Below, in pieces: positions 48,113 through 56,774 of a stretch of 64,000 nucleotides of DNA. The position numbers and the translations under genes were made by a program. Every line of letters starts with the position of its first letter. Positions within the stretch are counted from its first letter, which is position 1. Source of the stretch: DATJCV01 sp963707665 (GTDB lineage Bacteria; Pseudomonadota; Gammaproteobacteria; Burkholderiales; Burkholderiaceae_D); the NCBI GenBank assembly GCA_963707665.1, contig CAVPQU010000007.1, forward strand, positions 138,593 to 202,592, given 5' to 3'. The notes under the pieces are model-generated. The model was not told the DNA's origin. It searched no databases and saw nothing but the letters and a program-made list of their open reading frames with translations.

Positions 48113-48733
48113 TTATTTCGCCGCCTGCTTGCGGGCGATCTGCGCCACATGGCGGCCCTGGAAGCGCGCCATCGCCAGCTCGTTCTCGCTCGGCAGGCGC
48201 GAACCGTCGCCGCCGGTGATGGTGGTGGCGCCGTACGGGCTGCCGCCCGATATTTCGCCCATTGTCATTTGCCGCGCCTCGGAGTAGGGCAGGCCGACCA
48301 CGATCATGCCCTGATGCAGCAGCGTTGTATGAAAACTCGTCAAGGTGGTTTCCTGGCCACCATGCTGGGTGGCGGTGCTGGTGAACACGCTGCCGACCTT
48401 GCCGATCAAGGCGCCGCTCAGCCACAGGCCGCCGGTCTGGTCAAGGAAATTGCGCATTTGCCCGCACATGTTGCCGAAGCGCGTGGGCGTGCCGAAAATG
48501 ATGGCGTCGGCATCGGCCAAATGTTCCGGCGTCGCCACCGGCACGTGGGCGAACGCCTGCCGTGCCGCTTTGGCACCGGATTTTTCCAGCACGTCATCGG
48601 GTACCAGCTCGGGCACTTGCAGCAGCGTGACCTGCACTCCTTCCACCTCGCGCGCGCCGGCGGCGATCGCTTCGGCCATCCTGTAGACGTGTCCGTGGGA
48701 ACTGTAGAAAACCACCTGTACATTAGTTGCCAT
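48113..48733 (-). CDS. wrbA: NAD(P)H:quinone oxidoreductase (WrbA type IV)
   Basis: A 206-residue flavodoxin-fold quinone reductase. The FMN phosphate loop is VVFYSSHGHVYRMAEAIAAG. DAIIFGTPTRFGNMCGQMRN and FTSTATQHGGQETTLTSFH are diagnostic of WrbA. It reduces quinones with two electrons, protecting against redox cycling. GGAGATGGC precedes the ATG. DoxX and pirin follow on the same strand; all three may belong to a quinone or oxidative stress response. Confidence 0.93.
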   Translation of the reverse strand: MATNVQVVFYSSHGHVYRMAEAIAAGAREVEGVQVTLLQVPELVPDDVLEKSGAKAARQAFAHVPVATPEHLADADAIIFGTPTRFGNMCGQMRNFLDQTGGLWLSGALIGKVGSVFTSTATQHGGQETTLTSFHTTLLHQGMIVVGLPYSEARQMTMGEISGGSPYGATTITGGDGSRLPSENELAMARFQGRHVAQIARKQAAK

Positions 48734-48990
48734 GCCATCTCCGATATGAATGAGGGAACGGGAATTTCCGGGAATCGATCCGTCGCGCTTGCCGGCCGTT
48801 GCAGCCAGCCGTCGCGCGACGACGCAAGGCCATTGTAGGGAGTTGCGGCCGGGAGCGGGGAGCGCAATATTTCGATGTTGAGCATCGATATTTTCGAGGC
48901 TTGGCCGGATCGGCAGTGCGATCGGCGCTCATGGATCGCTGCTAGAATCAATTGCTGCCGGCGGCCAGCTGTCCGCCGGCGCATACCCAC

Positions 48991-49915
48991 ATGAGCATAC
49001 TTTTCCATCTGATCGAGCAATACGGCCTCGCGCTGGTTTTCCTCAATGTCCTGTTCGAGCAAGCGGGCGCGCCGATTCCCGCTTATCCGACCTTGGTCAT
49101 CACCGGCGCCCTGGCCGCCCACGGCGACTATTCTGTGGCGGCGCTGCTGCTGACCGCGGTGGGCGCGGCGCTGCTTGCCGATCTCGGCTGGTATCTGACG
49201 GGGCGGCGCTATGGCAGGAAAGTGCTGACGACGCTGTGCCGGATCTCGCTGTCACCGGATTCCTGCGTGCGCCAGACCGAATCGATCTATGCGCGCTGGG
49301 GTGCGCCCTCGCTGATGATCGCCAAATTCATTCCCGGCTTTGCCTCGGTCGCCAGCGCGCTGGCCGGCACGCTCGGCACGCGGCGCGCCAGCTTCATCTT
49401 CTTCGACGGCGTGGGCGCCGCGCTCTGGGCTGGATCGGCGATCTACCTGGGATCGCTGTTCAGCAGTACCGTGGATGAGCTGCTGGGCGCGCTCGAGCAG
49501 CTCGGCAAATGGGGCCTGCTGCTGCTCGGTCTGGCGCTCTTGGCGTTCGTCGCCAATAAATGGTGGCAGCGCCAGAGCTTTCTCAAGTCGCTCGGCATGG
49601 CGCGCATTTCGGTCGACGAGCTGCACGCGTTGCAGCAGCAGGGCGCCGAGCCGACCATCATCGACGTCCGTTCTCCCGCCGCCCAGGGCGAAGGGCGGAT
49701 TCCCGGAGCGCTGACGGTGGCGGTCGACGACGTCCGCAGCGCCGCGCTCGGCGCCGTGTTGGAGCATGAGGTGATCGTGTATTGCGCCTGCCCGAACGAG
49801 GCGTCGGCGGCGCAGGTGGCGAAGCAGCTGATGCAGACTGGGCTACCGCCGCGTGCGGCCGCTGACCGGCGGCATCGACGCCTGGATCGCCGCCGGTTAT
49901 CCGGTGGAGTCGTAA
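48991..49915 (+). CDS. DedA-family membrane protein fused to a rhodanese domain, one apparent frameshift
   Basis: The N-terminal 200 residues form a DedA/VTT membrane domain (EQAGAPIPAYPTLVITGALA, AKFIPGFASVASALAGTLGT), a lipid scramblase-type fold. The C-terminal 100 residues are a rhodanese domain: PTIIDVRSPAAQGEGRIPGA and the active-site loop VIVYCACPNEASA with the sulfur-carrying Cys. An extra G (near 49842) breaks the frame just before the end. The other frame finishes YRRVRPLTGGIDAWIAAGYP and VES at 49915. The start at 48991 (MSILFHLIEQYGLAL) is chosen over 48952. Confidence 0.9.
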
Positions 49916-50048
49916 TGTCCCGATCTAGATGCACCGGCGTGGCCGGCGCCCAACACGCCGGTAGCTTGTCCCTTCACAAAACCGCGCCGCCATTTCGGCA
50001 GAAGATCGGACTTTGCCGTATTGCCCAATCAGGGAAAGGAGAGCCACC

Positions 50049-50579
50049 ATGTCGCTGATCCCACGCCTGGCGCTTGCCGTACTCGGCTCCGCCTTGCTGG
50101 TCGCCGGCCCAACTCGCGCGCAACAACCGCCACCGGTCAACCCGCTCGATGCCGTCCCCGAAAAGATGCCCTTCGACATCCCTTACGGCCCGCCGATTGC
50201 ACTGGAACGGGCGACGGCGGCCATTAATGCAGCGATTGCCGAGGCCAAAAAGCGTGATTGGAAATTGAACGTCGCCGTTGTCGACTCGGGCGGCAATCTG
50301 GTGGCCTTCCAGCGCATGAATGGGGCGCAACTGGCGTCGATCCAGATTTCCCAGCACAAGGCCCGGGCCGCGGTTACCTACCGCCGCGAAACGAAGGTCT
50401 ACGAAGCCGGCCTTCAAGCCAATAATCTCAATCTGCTCACGCTCGACGGTGTCATTGGGTCGCGCGGCGGCATTCCCCTGGTCGAAGAGGGTAAGATCAT
50501 TGGGGCGATCGGCTGTTCCGGCGGCGCCAGTTCGCAGGACGAGGTCGCCTGCAAGGCCGGGGTGGCGACCATCAAGTAA
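50049..50579 (+). CDS. GlcG/HbpS-family heme-binding-like protein, secreted
   Basis: A 176-residue protein with a signal peptide (MSLIPRLALAVLGSALLVAG, cleavage near TRAQ) and a GlcG/HbpS domain: LNVAVVDSGGNLVAFQRMNG and IIGAIGCSGGASSQDEVACK. Relatives bind heme or small molecules, or sense redox stress. AAAGGAGAGCC precedes the ATG at 50049. Being exported suggests a periplasmic role. It is followed 78 bases later by an alpha/beta hydrolase on the same strand. Confidence 0.88.
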   Translation: MSLIPRLALAVLGSALLVAGPTRAQQPPPVNPLDAVPEKMPFDIPYGPPIALERATAAINAAIAEAKKRDWKLNVAVVDSGGNLVAFQRMNGAQLASIQISQHKARAAVTYRRETKVYEAGLQANNLNLLTLDGVIGSRGGIPLVEEGKIIGAIGCSGGASSQDEVACKAGVATIK

Positions 50580-50657
50580 GTCTGCCGGGACTGCGCCGCC
50601 CTCCGCGCTGCATGACCAGCGGGCGCATGCCACGTTTTTTTACAGCGGGAGTCCCAC

Positions 50658-51435
50658 ATGAAAATTGAACGCACTGAGTTTGCCGGCACCGACGGCCACA
50701 AGCTGGCGGCGCGGCTGGACGCGCCGGACGGGCCGATCCGCGCCTACGCGTTGTTCGCGCACTGCTTCACCTGCGGCAAGGACATCTTCGCCGCCAGCCG
50801 CATCGCGCAGGCGCTGACTGAGCACGGGATCGCGGTGCTGCGCTTCGACTTCACCGGGCTCGGCGCCAGCGAGGGCGAGTTCGCCAACACCAACTTTTCC
50901 TCCAACCTGGCCGACCTGGTCGGCGCCGCCGATCACCTGCGCCAGCACTATCGCGCGCCGGGCCTGCTGATCGGCCATAGCCTGGGCGGCGCCGCCGTGC
51001 TGGCGGCGGCTGCCGATATCCCCGAGGTGCAGGCGGTGGTCACCATCGGCGCGCCGAGCGACCCCAGCCACGTCGCCGGCCTGTTCCGCCAGCAGTTGGC
51101 GCAGATCGAGGCCGAGGGCGAGGCGCAGGTGCAACTGGCGGGGCGGCCGTTTCGCATCAAGCGCCAGTTCCTGGTCGACGCCGCCGAGCAGAAGCTGGAC
51201 GAGCAAGATCGCGCAGCTGCGCCGCGCGCTGCTGGTGATGCATGCGCCGCGCGACGCCACGGTCGACATCGTCAACGCGATGCACATCTTCACCGCGGCC
51301 AAGCATCCGAAGAGCTTCATCTCGCTCGACGATGCCGACCACCTGCTGACGCGCAAGAGCGATGCCGTGTATGCGGCGAATCTGATCGCGGCCTGGAGTG
51401 AACGGTATATCGCTGCGCCGGTCCAGGGCGCTTGA
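50658..51435 (+). CDS. Alpha/beta hydrolase, one apparent frameshift
   Basis: About 259 residues, starting MKIERTEFAGTDGHKLAARL. The nucleophile elbow is GLLIGHSLGGAAVL and the oxyanion region FAHCFTCGKDIF. The catalytic Asp/His are in LLVMHAPRDATVDI and ISLDDADHLLTRK. These features match the hydrolase half of a family usually fused to a C-terminal OsmC peroxidase domain, which is absent here. The frame breaks at about 51202 by an extra C (GAGCAAG for GAGAAG) and resumes KIAQLRRALLVMHAPRD. It converges on the chaC gene. Confidence 0.87.
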
Positions 51436-51470
51436 TCGGGCTTGATGGGCACGTCGGGCGTGCCGTTGCG

Positions 51471-52035
51471 CTAGCCGAGTTGCAGCAGGCGCCGCTCGAT
51501 CGCAAACACGTGCGGATCGTGTCTTGCCGAGCGCGCGCAAGGCCTGCGCCAGTTCCAGCAGGTAGTCGCGGTTGCGCCCGCTCGGCCCGGACGAGGCGGC
51601 GATCTGTTGCGCGATGGCGGATTCGGACGCCGGCCCGAGCCAGGCGGCATTCTCGTCGGTGGCGATGTAGATCAGTCCATTGGCGTGGCCGCCGTCGTCG
51701 AAGGTCATGTCGGTGACGAAGCGCAGGTAGCCGTTCTTTTCGCGGTGGTCGAGGTGGCCGAACACCTGCGGCGTGATCAGGTAGGCCATGCCGTCGCACA
51801 CGGCGTCGGCCTGGGCGACCAGCGTCAGCACGCGGCCCGGCGCGGCCGGCGTGCCGCGGTGGTCGTGCGAACCCTGCCAGAAGCGGCGCGCCCAGCCGCG
51901 GATGCTGGCCGGACGGCGTTCGAGATAAGGGAAATCGGCCTTGAAGATCAGCGAACCGTAGCCGAACAGCCACACCTGGTGGTGGCTGTCGAATTGGTCC
52001 ATGAGTTTGTTGGCGGCGGTAGTGTCGGTGGACAT
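51471..52035 (-). CDS. ChaC-like gamma-glutamylcyclotransferase, one apparent frameshift
   Basis: ChaC enzymes cleave glutathione to 5-oxoproline and Cys-Gly. The protein has VWLFGYGSLIFKADFPYLER with the YGSL substrate loop, GWARRFWQGSHDHRGTPAAP and the catalytic Glu in DHREKNGYLRF. The frame breaks near 51517 by an extra A (AAGACACG for AAGCACG). The other frame ends HDPHVFAIERRLLQLG with TAG at 51471. Corrected length is about 187 residues. It is divergent from metY with a structured leader between. Confidence 0.9.
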
Positions 52036-52106
52036 GGGGCTGGTTTTTGGCGGCTTACTTTATAATCAATCGAGCGAAAGCGTGGCAGTGCCGGAAAGAC
52101 CCGGAC

Positions 52107-52192
52107 GATGCCGGCGGTGTAGCCGCGGGCAAGCGGATCGGGAGCATTGTGGGCGGCTTTCGTTTTTGCATTACTTTACCCCGATCGGCATC
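52107..52192 (+). promoter_or_regulatory. Possible structured leader upstream of metY
   Basis: Three nested helices can form: GATGCC (52107-52112) with GGCATC (52187-52192), the hairpin GCGG-TGTAG-CCGC (52114-52126), and GATCGGG (52136-52142) with CCCGATC (52180-52186). The outer and third helices abut with no gap, as in a junction. It ends 99 bases before metY. I cannot match it to a known riboswitch class, and chance pairing in GC-rich DNA is possible. Confidence 0.35.
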
Positions 52193-52291
52193 AGTCCTGC
52201 CGGTCCCGCCGGCCTCGTTGCTCCCCGCCACGCTGCACAAAACCCATTGAGTCGCACCGATAGATTATTTCCACCCTGCACAGGAGCATCC

Positions 52292-53575
52292 ATGAAGTTT
52301 GAAACCCTAGCCGTCCACGCCGGCTATGCCCCCGATCCGACCACCAAGGCGGTGGCGGTGCCGATCTACCAGACCGTCGCTTATGCGTTCGACAGCGCGC
52401 AGCACGGCGCCGACCTGTTTGACCTGAAGGTGCCGGGCAACATCTACACGCGCATCATGAACCCGACTCAGGACGTGCTGGAAAAGCGCGTGGCGGCGCT
52501 GGAGGGCGGCATCGCGGCGCTGGCGATGGCTTCCGGCATGGCGGCAATCACGGCGGCGATCCAGACCATCGCCGAAGCCGGCGACAACATCGTCGCGGCC
52601 AGCACGCTGTACGGCGGCACCTACAATTTGTTCGCCCACACCTTCCCGCAGCAGGGCATCGAAGTGCGCTTCGCCGATGCGCGCCAGCCGGACAGCTTCG
52701 CGCCGCTGATCGACGAGCGCACCAAGGCGATTTTCTGCGAATCGATCGGCAACCCGCTCGGCAATGTCACCGATCTGGCCAAGCTGGCCGAGATCGCGCA
52801 CGCCCACGGCATCCCGCTGATCGTCGACAACACCGTGCCCAGCCCCTACCTGTGCCGGCCGTTCGAGCACGGCGCCGACATCGTGGTGCACGCGCTGACC
52901 AAGTACATGGGCGGCCACGGCAACAGCATCGGCGGCATCATCGTCGATTCCGGCAAATTCCCCTGGGCCGAGCACAAGGAACGCTTCAAGCGCCTGAACG
53001 AACCGGACGTCTCCTACCACGGCGTGGTCTACACCGAAGCGCTCGGTGCCGCCGCCTTCATCGGCCGCGCGCGCGTGGTGCCGCTGCGCAACATGGGCGC
53101 GGCGATCTCGCCGATGAACGCCTTCCTGTTCCTGCAGGGCATCGACACACTCAGCCTGCGCATGGACCGCATCTGCGACAACGCGCTGGCGCTGGCCAAG
53201 TATCTGCAGTCGCACAAGAAAGTGGCGTGGGTCAAGTACGCCGGCCTGGCGGATCACCCGGACCACGCGCTGGTGCAGAAATACATGGGCGGCAAGGCCT
53301 CCGGCATCCTCTCGTTCGGCGTCAAGAGCAGCGATGCCGACCCGCGCGCGGCCGGCGCCCGCGCGCTCGACGCGCTGCAGCTGTTCACGCGGCTGGTCAA
53401 CATCGGCGACACCAAGTCGCTGGCGACGCACCCGGCCTCGACCACGCACCGCCAGCTCGATGCCGGCGAACTGGCCAAGGCCGGCGTCTCGGAAGACATG
53501 CTGCGCTTGTCGATCGGTATCGAACATATCGACGACCTGATCGCCGACCTGGAGCAGGCGCTGGCTGCGGTCTGA
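52292..53575 (+). CDS. metY: O-acetylhomoserine sulfhydrylase
   Basis: A 427-residue PLP enzyme that forms homocysteine (or methionine) from O-acetylhomoserine and sulfide (or methanethiol). It starts MKFETLAVHAGYAPDPTTKA, characteristic of MetY. The PLP Lys is in VVHALTKYMGGHGNSIGG, and ALAMASGMAAITAAIQTIAE and KSLATHPASTTHRQL complete the family signature. CAGGAGCATCC precedes the ATG at 52292, and the longer frame to 52001 is rejected. It probably has its own promoter in the gap shared with chaC. Two GC-rich hairpins follow the stop. Confidence 0.94.
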   Translation: MKFETLAVHAGYAPDPTTKAVAVPIYQTVAYAFDSAQHGADLFDLKVPGNIYTRIMNPTQDVLEKRVAALEGGIAALAMASGMAAITAAIQTIAEAGDNIVAASTLYGGTYNLFAHTFPQQGIEVRFADARQPDSFAPLIDERTKAIFCESIGNPLGNVTDLAKLAEIAHAHGIPLIVDNTVPSPYLCRPFEHGADIVVHALTKYMGGHGNSIGGIIVDSGKFPWAEHKERFKRLNEPDVSYHGVVYTEALGAAAFIGRARVVPLRNMGAAISPMNAFLFLQGIDTLSLRMDRICDNALALAKYLQSHKKVAWVKYAGLADHPDHALVQKYMGGKASGILSFGVKSSDADPRAAGARALDALQLFTRLVNIGDTKSLATHPASTTHRQLDAGELAKAGVSEDMLRLSIGIEHIDDLIADLEQALAAV

Positions 53576-53614
53576 TGCCTGGCCGCCCGGTGCTGAGCGC
53601 CGGGCGGACCGGGC

Positions 53615-53643
53615 GGCCGACCGCCTAAGCTTGGCGGTCGGCC
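53615..53643 (+). terminator. Hairpin after metY
   Basis: GGCCGACCGCC (53615-53625) pairs perfectly with GGCGGTCGGCC downstream around a short loop, with CTCTTCCC following. An adjoining GC hairpin (about 53583-53607) precedes it. Together they probably terminate metY transcription, though the T-run is poor. Confidence 0.6.
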
Positions 53644-53681
53644 TCTTCCCGCCTCCGCAAAAACCGAAAGGCGAGGCTGCC

Positions 53682-53960
53682 ATGAATTGCCGTCCCCACT
53701 GCGCTGCCTGCTGCATCGCGCCTTCCATTACTTCCCCGATTCCCGGAATGCCGCAAGGCAAGCCCGCCGGCGTGCCTTGCGTGCAACTGGACGAAGAACT
53801 GCGCTGCCGGATTTTCGGCGCGCCGGAACGACCGACGTGCTGCGGCGGTTTGCAGCCATCCACCGAAATGTGCGGGACCACGCGCGAAGCGGCGCTCATC
53901 TGGTTGACGCGGTTGGAACGGGAAACCGCGCCATGCCCGCCTGCCGGCACACGCCGATGA
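53682..53960 (+). CDS. YkgJ-family cysteine cluster protein
   Basis: A 92-residue protein starting MNCRPHCAACCIAPSITSPI with four Cys in the first eleven residues, then CVQLDEELRCRIFG and RPTCCGGLQPSTEMCG. The pattern matches YkgJ-like CxxCxxxC cluster proteins, probably binding zinc or an iron-sulfur cluster. The ATG at 53682 follows GCGAGGCTGCC. Its role is unknown. Confidence 0.88.
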   Translation: MNCRPHCAACCIAPSITSPIPGMPQGKPAGVPCVQLDEELRCRIFGAPERPTCCGGLQPSTEMCGTTREAALIWLTRLERETAPCPPAGTRR

Positions 53961-53997
53961 CAGCCGCGCCGCATTTCTTGTATCAATCAAGCAAAGT

Positions 53998-54059
53998 GGG
54001 AGTATGACAATAATCCGGCTGCTATTTGGCCGGAATTAGCCTGCATAGATGGGAGTATA
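53998..54059 (+). repeat. Paired-box element, copy 4
   Basis: GGGAGTATG at 53998-54006 and GGGAGTATA at 54051-54059, exactly 53 bp apart, with the central box GGCCGGAAT at 54028-54036. It lies 37 bases after the YkgJ-like gene and just beyond the end of the bigR/exporter remnant. Confidence 0.7.
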
Positions 54060-54070
54060 AGTAGCATCGA

Positions 54071-54321
54071 TTACCGGGCGACGCTGCCCGCCAACCCCAG
54101 CGCCGACACCAGTGCAAATCCCTTTTGCAACTGCGACCTGGCCAGCCGCGAACCGGCGGCGCCGGGCAACGCCAGTCCAGTTCGCTCACGCACAGTTCAT
54201 GCTGCGACAGCTGGCACAGCAGCAGGCGGTCCGGATTGGTCATTGCTTTCAGCAGTGCGCAGGCCGCGTTGGAAGACGCGCGCAAGCTTGATAGATCGAG
54301 GCTGGGTGCAATAATGTTCAT
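54071..54321 (-). pseudogene. bigR (ArsR-type) remnant joined to the end of a sulfite exporter-like gene
   Basis: From the ATG at 54321 the frame reads MNIIAPSLDLSSLRASSNAA then CALLKAMTNPDRLLLCQLSQ and HELCVSELD, the first half of an ArsR/BigR repressor. Near 54175 the match stops. In another frame GLALPGAAGSRLARSQLQKG then FALVSALGLAGSVAR runs to a TAA at 54071, resembling the C-terminus of a TauE/SafE-type exporter. The simplest reading is an internal deletion fusing the two genes and removing the DNA-binding helices. The divergent neighbour is an ETHE1-like dioxygenase, as in known bigR operons. Confidence 0.6.
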
Positions 54322-54362
54322 GCCAGTTCCACGGATTGATTTCACTGATTTCAGGGGTCATC

Positions 54363-55220
54363 ATGTCACCGCAAGTCCAGGGGTTCCACGATCCGGTCAC
54401 CGGCACCGTCAGCTACGTGGTCTACGAGGCGCCGGGTGGCGCCTGCGCACTGATCGATTCGGTCCTCGATTACGAGGCAGCCTCCGGCCGCACCCATACC
54501 GCCTCGGCCGACCGCTTGCGCGATTTCGTGCGCGCGGAGAGCTTGCATGTCGAGTGGATTCTGGAGACGCATGCGCATGCCGACCATCTGTCGGCGGCCC
54601 CGTATCTGCGCGAGCAGTTGGGCGGGAAGATCGCGATCGGCGAGCACATCACGCGCGTCCAGCAGGTATTTCACGACATTTTCCACCTGGAGCGGGAGTT
54701 CCTGCGCGACGGCAGCCAGTTCGACCATTTGTTTGCCGACGGTGAGGAATTTGCGATCGGCCCGCTGCGCGCGCAGGCGCTGCACGTGCCCGGCCATACG
54801 CCGGCCGATCTGGCCTACCTGATCGGCGATGCGGTGTTCGTGGGGGATACGCTGTTCATGCCGGACGGCGGCAGCGCGCGCGCCGATTTTCCGGGAGGCG
54901 ATGCCCATGCGCTGTACCGCTCGACGCGGCACCTGCTGGGGTTGCCGGCGGCGACCCGGATGTTCGTCTGCCATGACTATCCGCAGGGGCGGGAAGCGCG
55001 CTGGGAAACTACGGTGGCCGAGCAGCGCGCGTCCAATATCCATCTGCATGACGGCGTGTCCGAAGAGGAATTCGTCGCCATGCGCACCGCACGCGACAAG
55101 ACGCTCGGCATGCCGACCCTGATCCTGCCGTCGATCCAGGTCAATATCCGCGGCGGCGCGCTGCCGCCGGCGGAAGCAAACGGCACGCGCTACCTGAAGA
55201 TCCCGATCAACCGCCTGTAG
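54363..55220 (+). CDS. ETHE1/Blh-type persulfide dioxygenase-like metallohydrolase
   Basis: A 285-residue metallo-beta-lactamase-fold protein starting MSPQVQGFHDPVTGTVSYVV. The metal motif HxHxDH is in WILETHAHADHLSAA, with further ligands in LHVPGHTPADLAYL, VFVGDTLFMPDGGSARADFP and MFVCHDYPQG. The mononuclear-iron pattern and length fit ETHE1/Blh persulfide dioxygenases, which oxidise sulfane sulfur to sulfite. AGGGG precedes the ATG at 54363. The repressor and exporter that normally accompany it appear deleted on the opposite strand, so it may be constitutive or controlled elsewhere. Confidence 0.88.
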   Translation: MSPQVQGFHDPVTGTVSYVVYEAPGGACALIDSVLDYEAASGRTHTASADRLRDFVRAESLHVEWILETHAHADHLSAAPYLREQLGGKIAIGEHITRVQQVFHDIFHLEREFLRDGSQFDHLFADGEEFAIGPLRAQALHVPGHTPADLAYLIGDAVFVGDTLFMPDGGSARADFPGGDAHALYRSTRHLLGLPAATRMFVCHDYPQGREARWETTVAEQRASNIHLHDGVSEEEFVAMRTARDKTLGMPTLILPSIQVNIRGGALPPAEANGTRYLKIPINRL

Positions 55221-56028
55221 CGGGCAGCGCCGCAGCGCCTGCAGCGCGTTCGCGGTGACGGCGTCGGCCGGGAAGAAGGTTTCCAGCGCCAGTTCCGAGA
55301 GCGTGACGTCGACCGGCGTGCCGAACACCGTGGTGGTGCTGATGAAGGACAGCAGGCCCGGATTCGGTGCGCAGCTGGAACGGTACGGCAACGCCGGCAT
55401 AGTCGGCCGCGGCCGCCTGATCCGCAGCGCCGCTTTGCGCATATTCCTGCGGATAGCCCTGCAGCTCTTCTCTCAATGCTTCGAGCGCCGGATCGGCGCT
55501 GACCTCGATCTGTTGCCGCAGCCGTTCCAGCAGGTGCGCGCGCCACTGGCGCAGGTTGGCGATGCGCGGCGCCAGCCCGTCCGGATGCAGCGACAGCCGC
55601 AAGACGTTGAGCGGCGCCTGCAGCAGCGCCGGCGCGACACCGGTCAATAGCGGCGCCACCGCCGCGTTGGAAGCGACCAGCGTCCAGTGGCGATCCACCG
55701 CCAGCGCCGGATACGGCGCATGCCCGGCCAGCACCAGGTCGACCGCGCGCCGCGCCGCCGCCAGTGCCGGATCGTCAAGCGCGCGCTGCGGGAACATCGG
55801 CGCATAGCCGGCGGCGTGCAGCAGCACATTGCGCTCGCGCAGCGGAATCTCCAGCCGTTCGGCCAGGTGCAGCACCATCTCGCGGCTCGGCTGCGAGCGG
55901 CCGGTTTCCAGGAAACTCATGTGGCGCGCCGAAATGTCGGCTTCGCAAGCCAGGTCGAGCTGGCTCAGGCGCCGCCTTTGGCGCCACTCGCGCAACAGCG
56001 TGCCGACCGGCCGGGTGGATGTCATCAT
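55207..56028 (-). CDS. XRE-family regulator with MmyB-like ligand domain, apparent frameshift
   Basis: Starts MMTSTRPVGTLLREWRQRRR, then a helix-turn-helix LSQLDLACEADISARHMSFL and ETGRSQPSREMVL. The MmyB-like C-terminal domain includes VDLVLAGHAPYPALAVDRHW. An extra G near 55360 shifts the frame; the other frame continues GLLSFISTTTVFGTPVDVTL and SELALETFFPADAVTANALQ. A second change near 55225 would bring the stop to 55207, overlapping the dioxygenase end by 14 bases. The gene diverges from the SnoaL-like gene it probably controls. Confidence 0.85.
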   Translation of the reverse strand: MMTSTRPVGTLLREWRQRRRLSQLDLACEADISARHMSFLETGRSQPSREMVLHLAERLEIPLRERNVLLHAAGYAPMFPQRALDDPALAAARRAVDLVLAGHAPYPALAVDRHWTLVASNAAVAPLLTGVAPALLQAPLNVLRLSLHPDGLAPRIANLRQWRAHLLERLRQQIEVSADPALEALREELQGYPQEYAQSGAADQAAAADYAGVAVPFQLRTESGPAVLHQHHHGVRHAGRRHALGTGAGNLLPGRRRHRERAAGAAALPATGG

Positions 56029-56192
56029 GCCGCGATGATAGTGCAACCGCGCCGCCAAGCCCATTACCCCCCAGGTAATTGAGAAACCGCCGCCGATACC
56101 CGAGCATGGAATCGGACAACAGGGCGCCTGCCGGGCATGCCGCCGGCACTCCCCGCTGCCCATCCCAACCATCCTTCCCCATGGAGTCCGAC

Positions 56193-56558
56193 ATGCCTAC
56201 CGTAAATGACCTGATCGACCGCTATATCGACGGCTGGAACGAAACCGACGGCGCGCGCCGGCGCGACCTCATCGCCCGCACCTGGACCGAAACCGCGACC
56301 TATCGCGATCCTTTGATGCAGAGCGAGGGCCAAGCCGGCATCGACGCCATGATCGACCAAGTGCAGCAGCGCTTCCCGGCGCATCGCTTCCGCCGTACCA
56401 GCGCGGTCGACGTGTTGCATGACCATGTGCGTTTTACCTGGGAACTGGCGGCCGACGGCGCGCCGCCGCTGGCCAGCGGCACCGATTTCGGCGTGGTCTC
56501 GTCCGGCCAGCGCCTGCAGTCCATGGTCGGCTTTCTGGATAGCGCACCGGCGGCATAA
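56193..56558 (+). CDS. SnoaL/NTF2-like small protein
   Basis: A 121-residue alpha+beta cone protein starting MPTVNDLIDRYIDGWNETDG with TATYRDPLMQSEGQAGIDAM and VRFTWELAADGAPPLASGTD. SnoaL-like domains act as small-molecule isomerases or binding proteins. It lies divergently from the XRE regulator across a 164-base gap, an arrangement often reflecting local regulation. The ATG at 56193 is chosen over the longer frame from 56079. Confidence 0.82.
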   Translation: MPTVNDLIDRYIDGWNETDGARRRDLIARTWTETATYRDPLMQSEGQAGIDAMIDQVQQRFPAHRFRRTSAVDVLHDHVRFTWELAADGAPPLASGTDFGVVSSGQRLQSMVGFLDSAPAA

Positions 56559-56774
56559 GAGCAGGGCGGGCGTCGGGCTTGACGCCACACGGCGCCCGCT
56601 ATGTTGGCCGATATCGTTGCGGCGCGGTTTCGTTCGTTATCAATTGTTTCAAGCGGTTTCAAATTTCGCCAAACCTGCAATACTGAATTTGTCATGAAAT
56701 GCGGACCAAGCGTCTGCAGTATTCACGGCAAGGTAACAGTGCAATTCGGCAAGATTTGGGCAACGAGGTGTATC

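Noticed and set aside
52307..53986. Long minus-strand frame (559 codons) opposite metY
   Set aside because: Same reason: compositional shadow in high-GC DNA, crossing the metY stop and the YkgJ-like gene.
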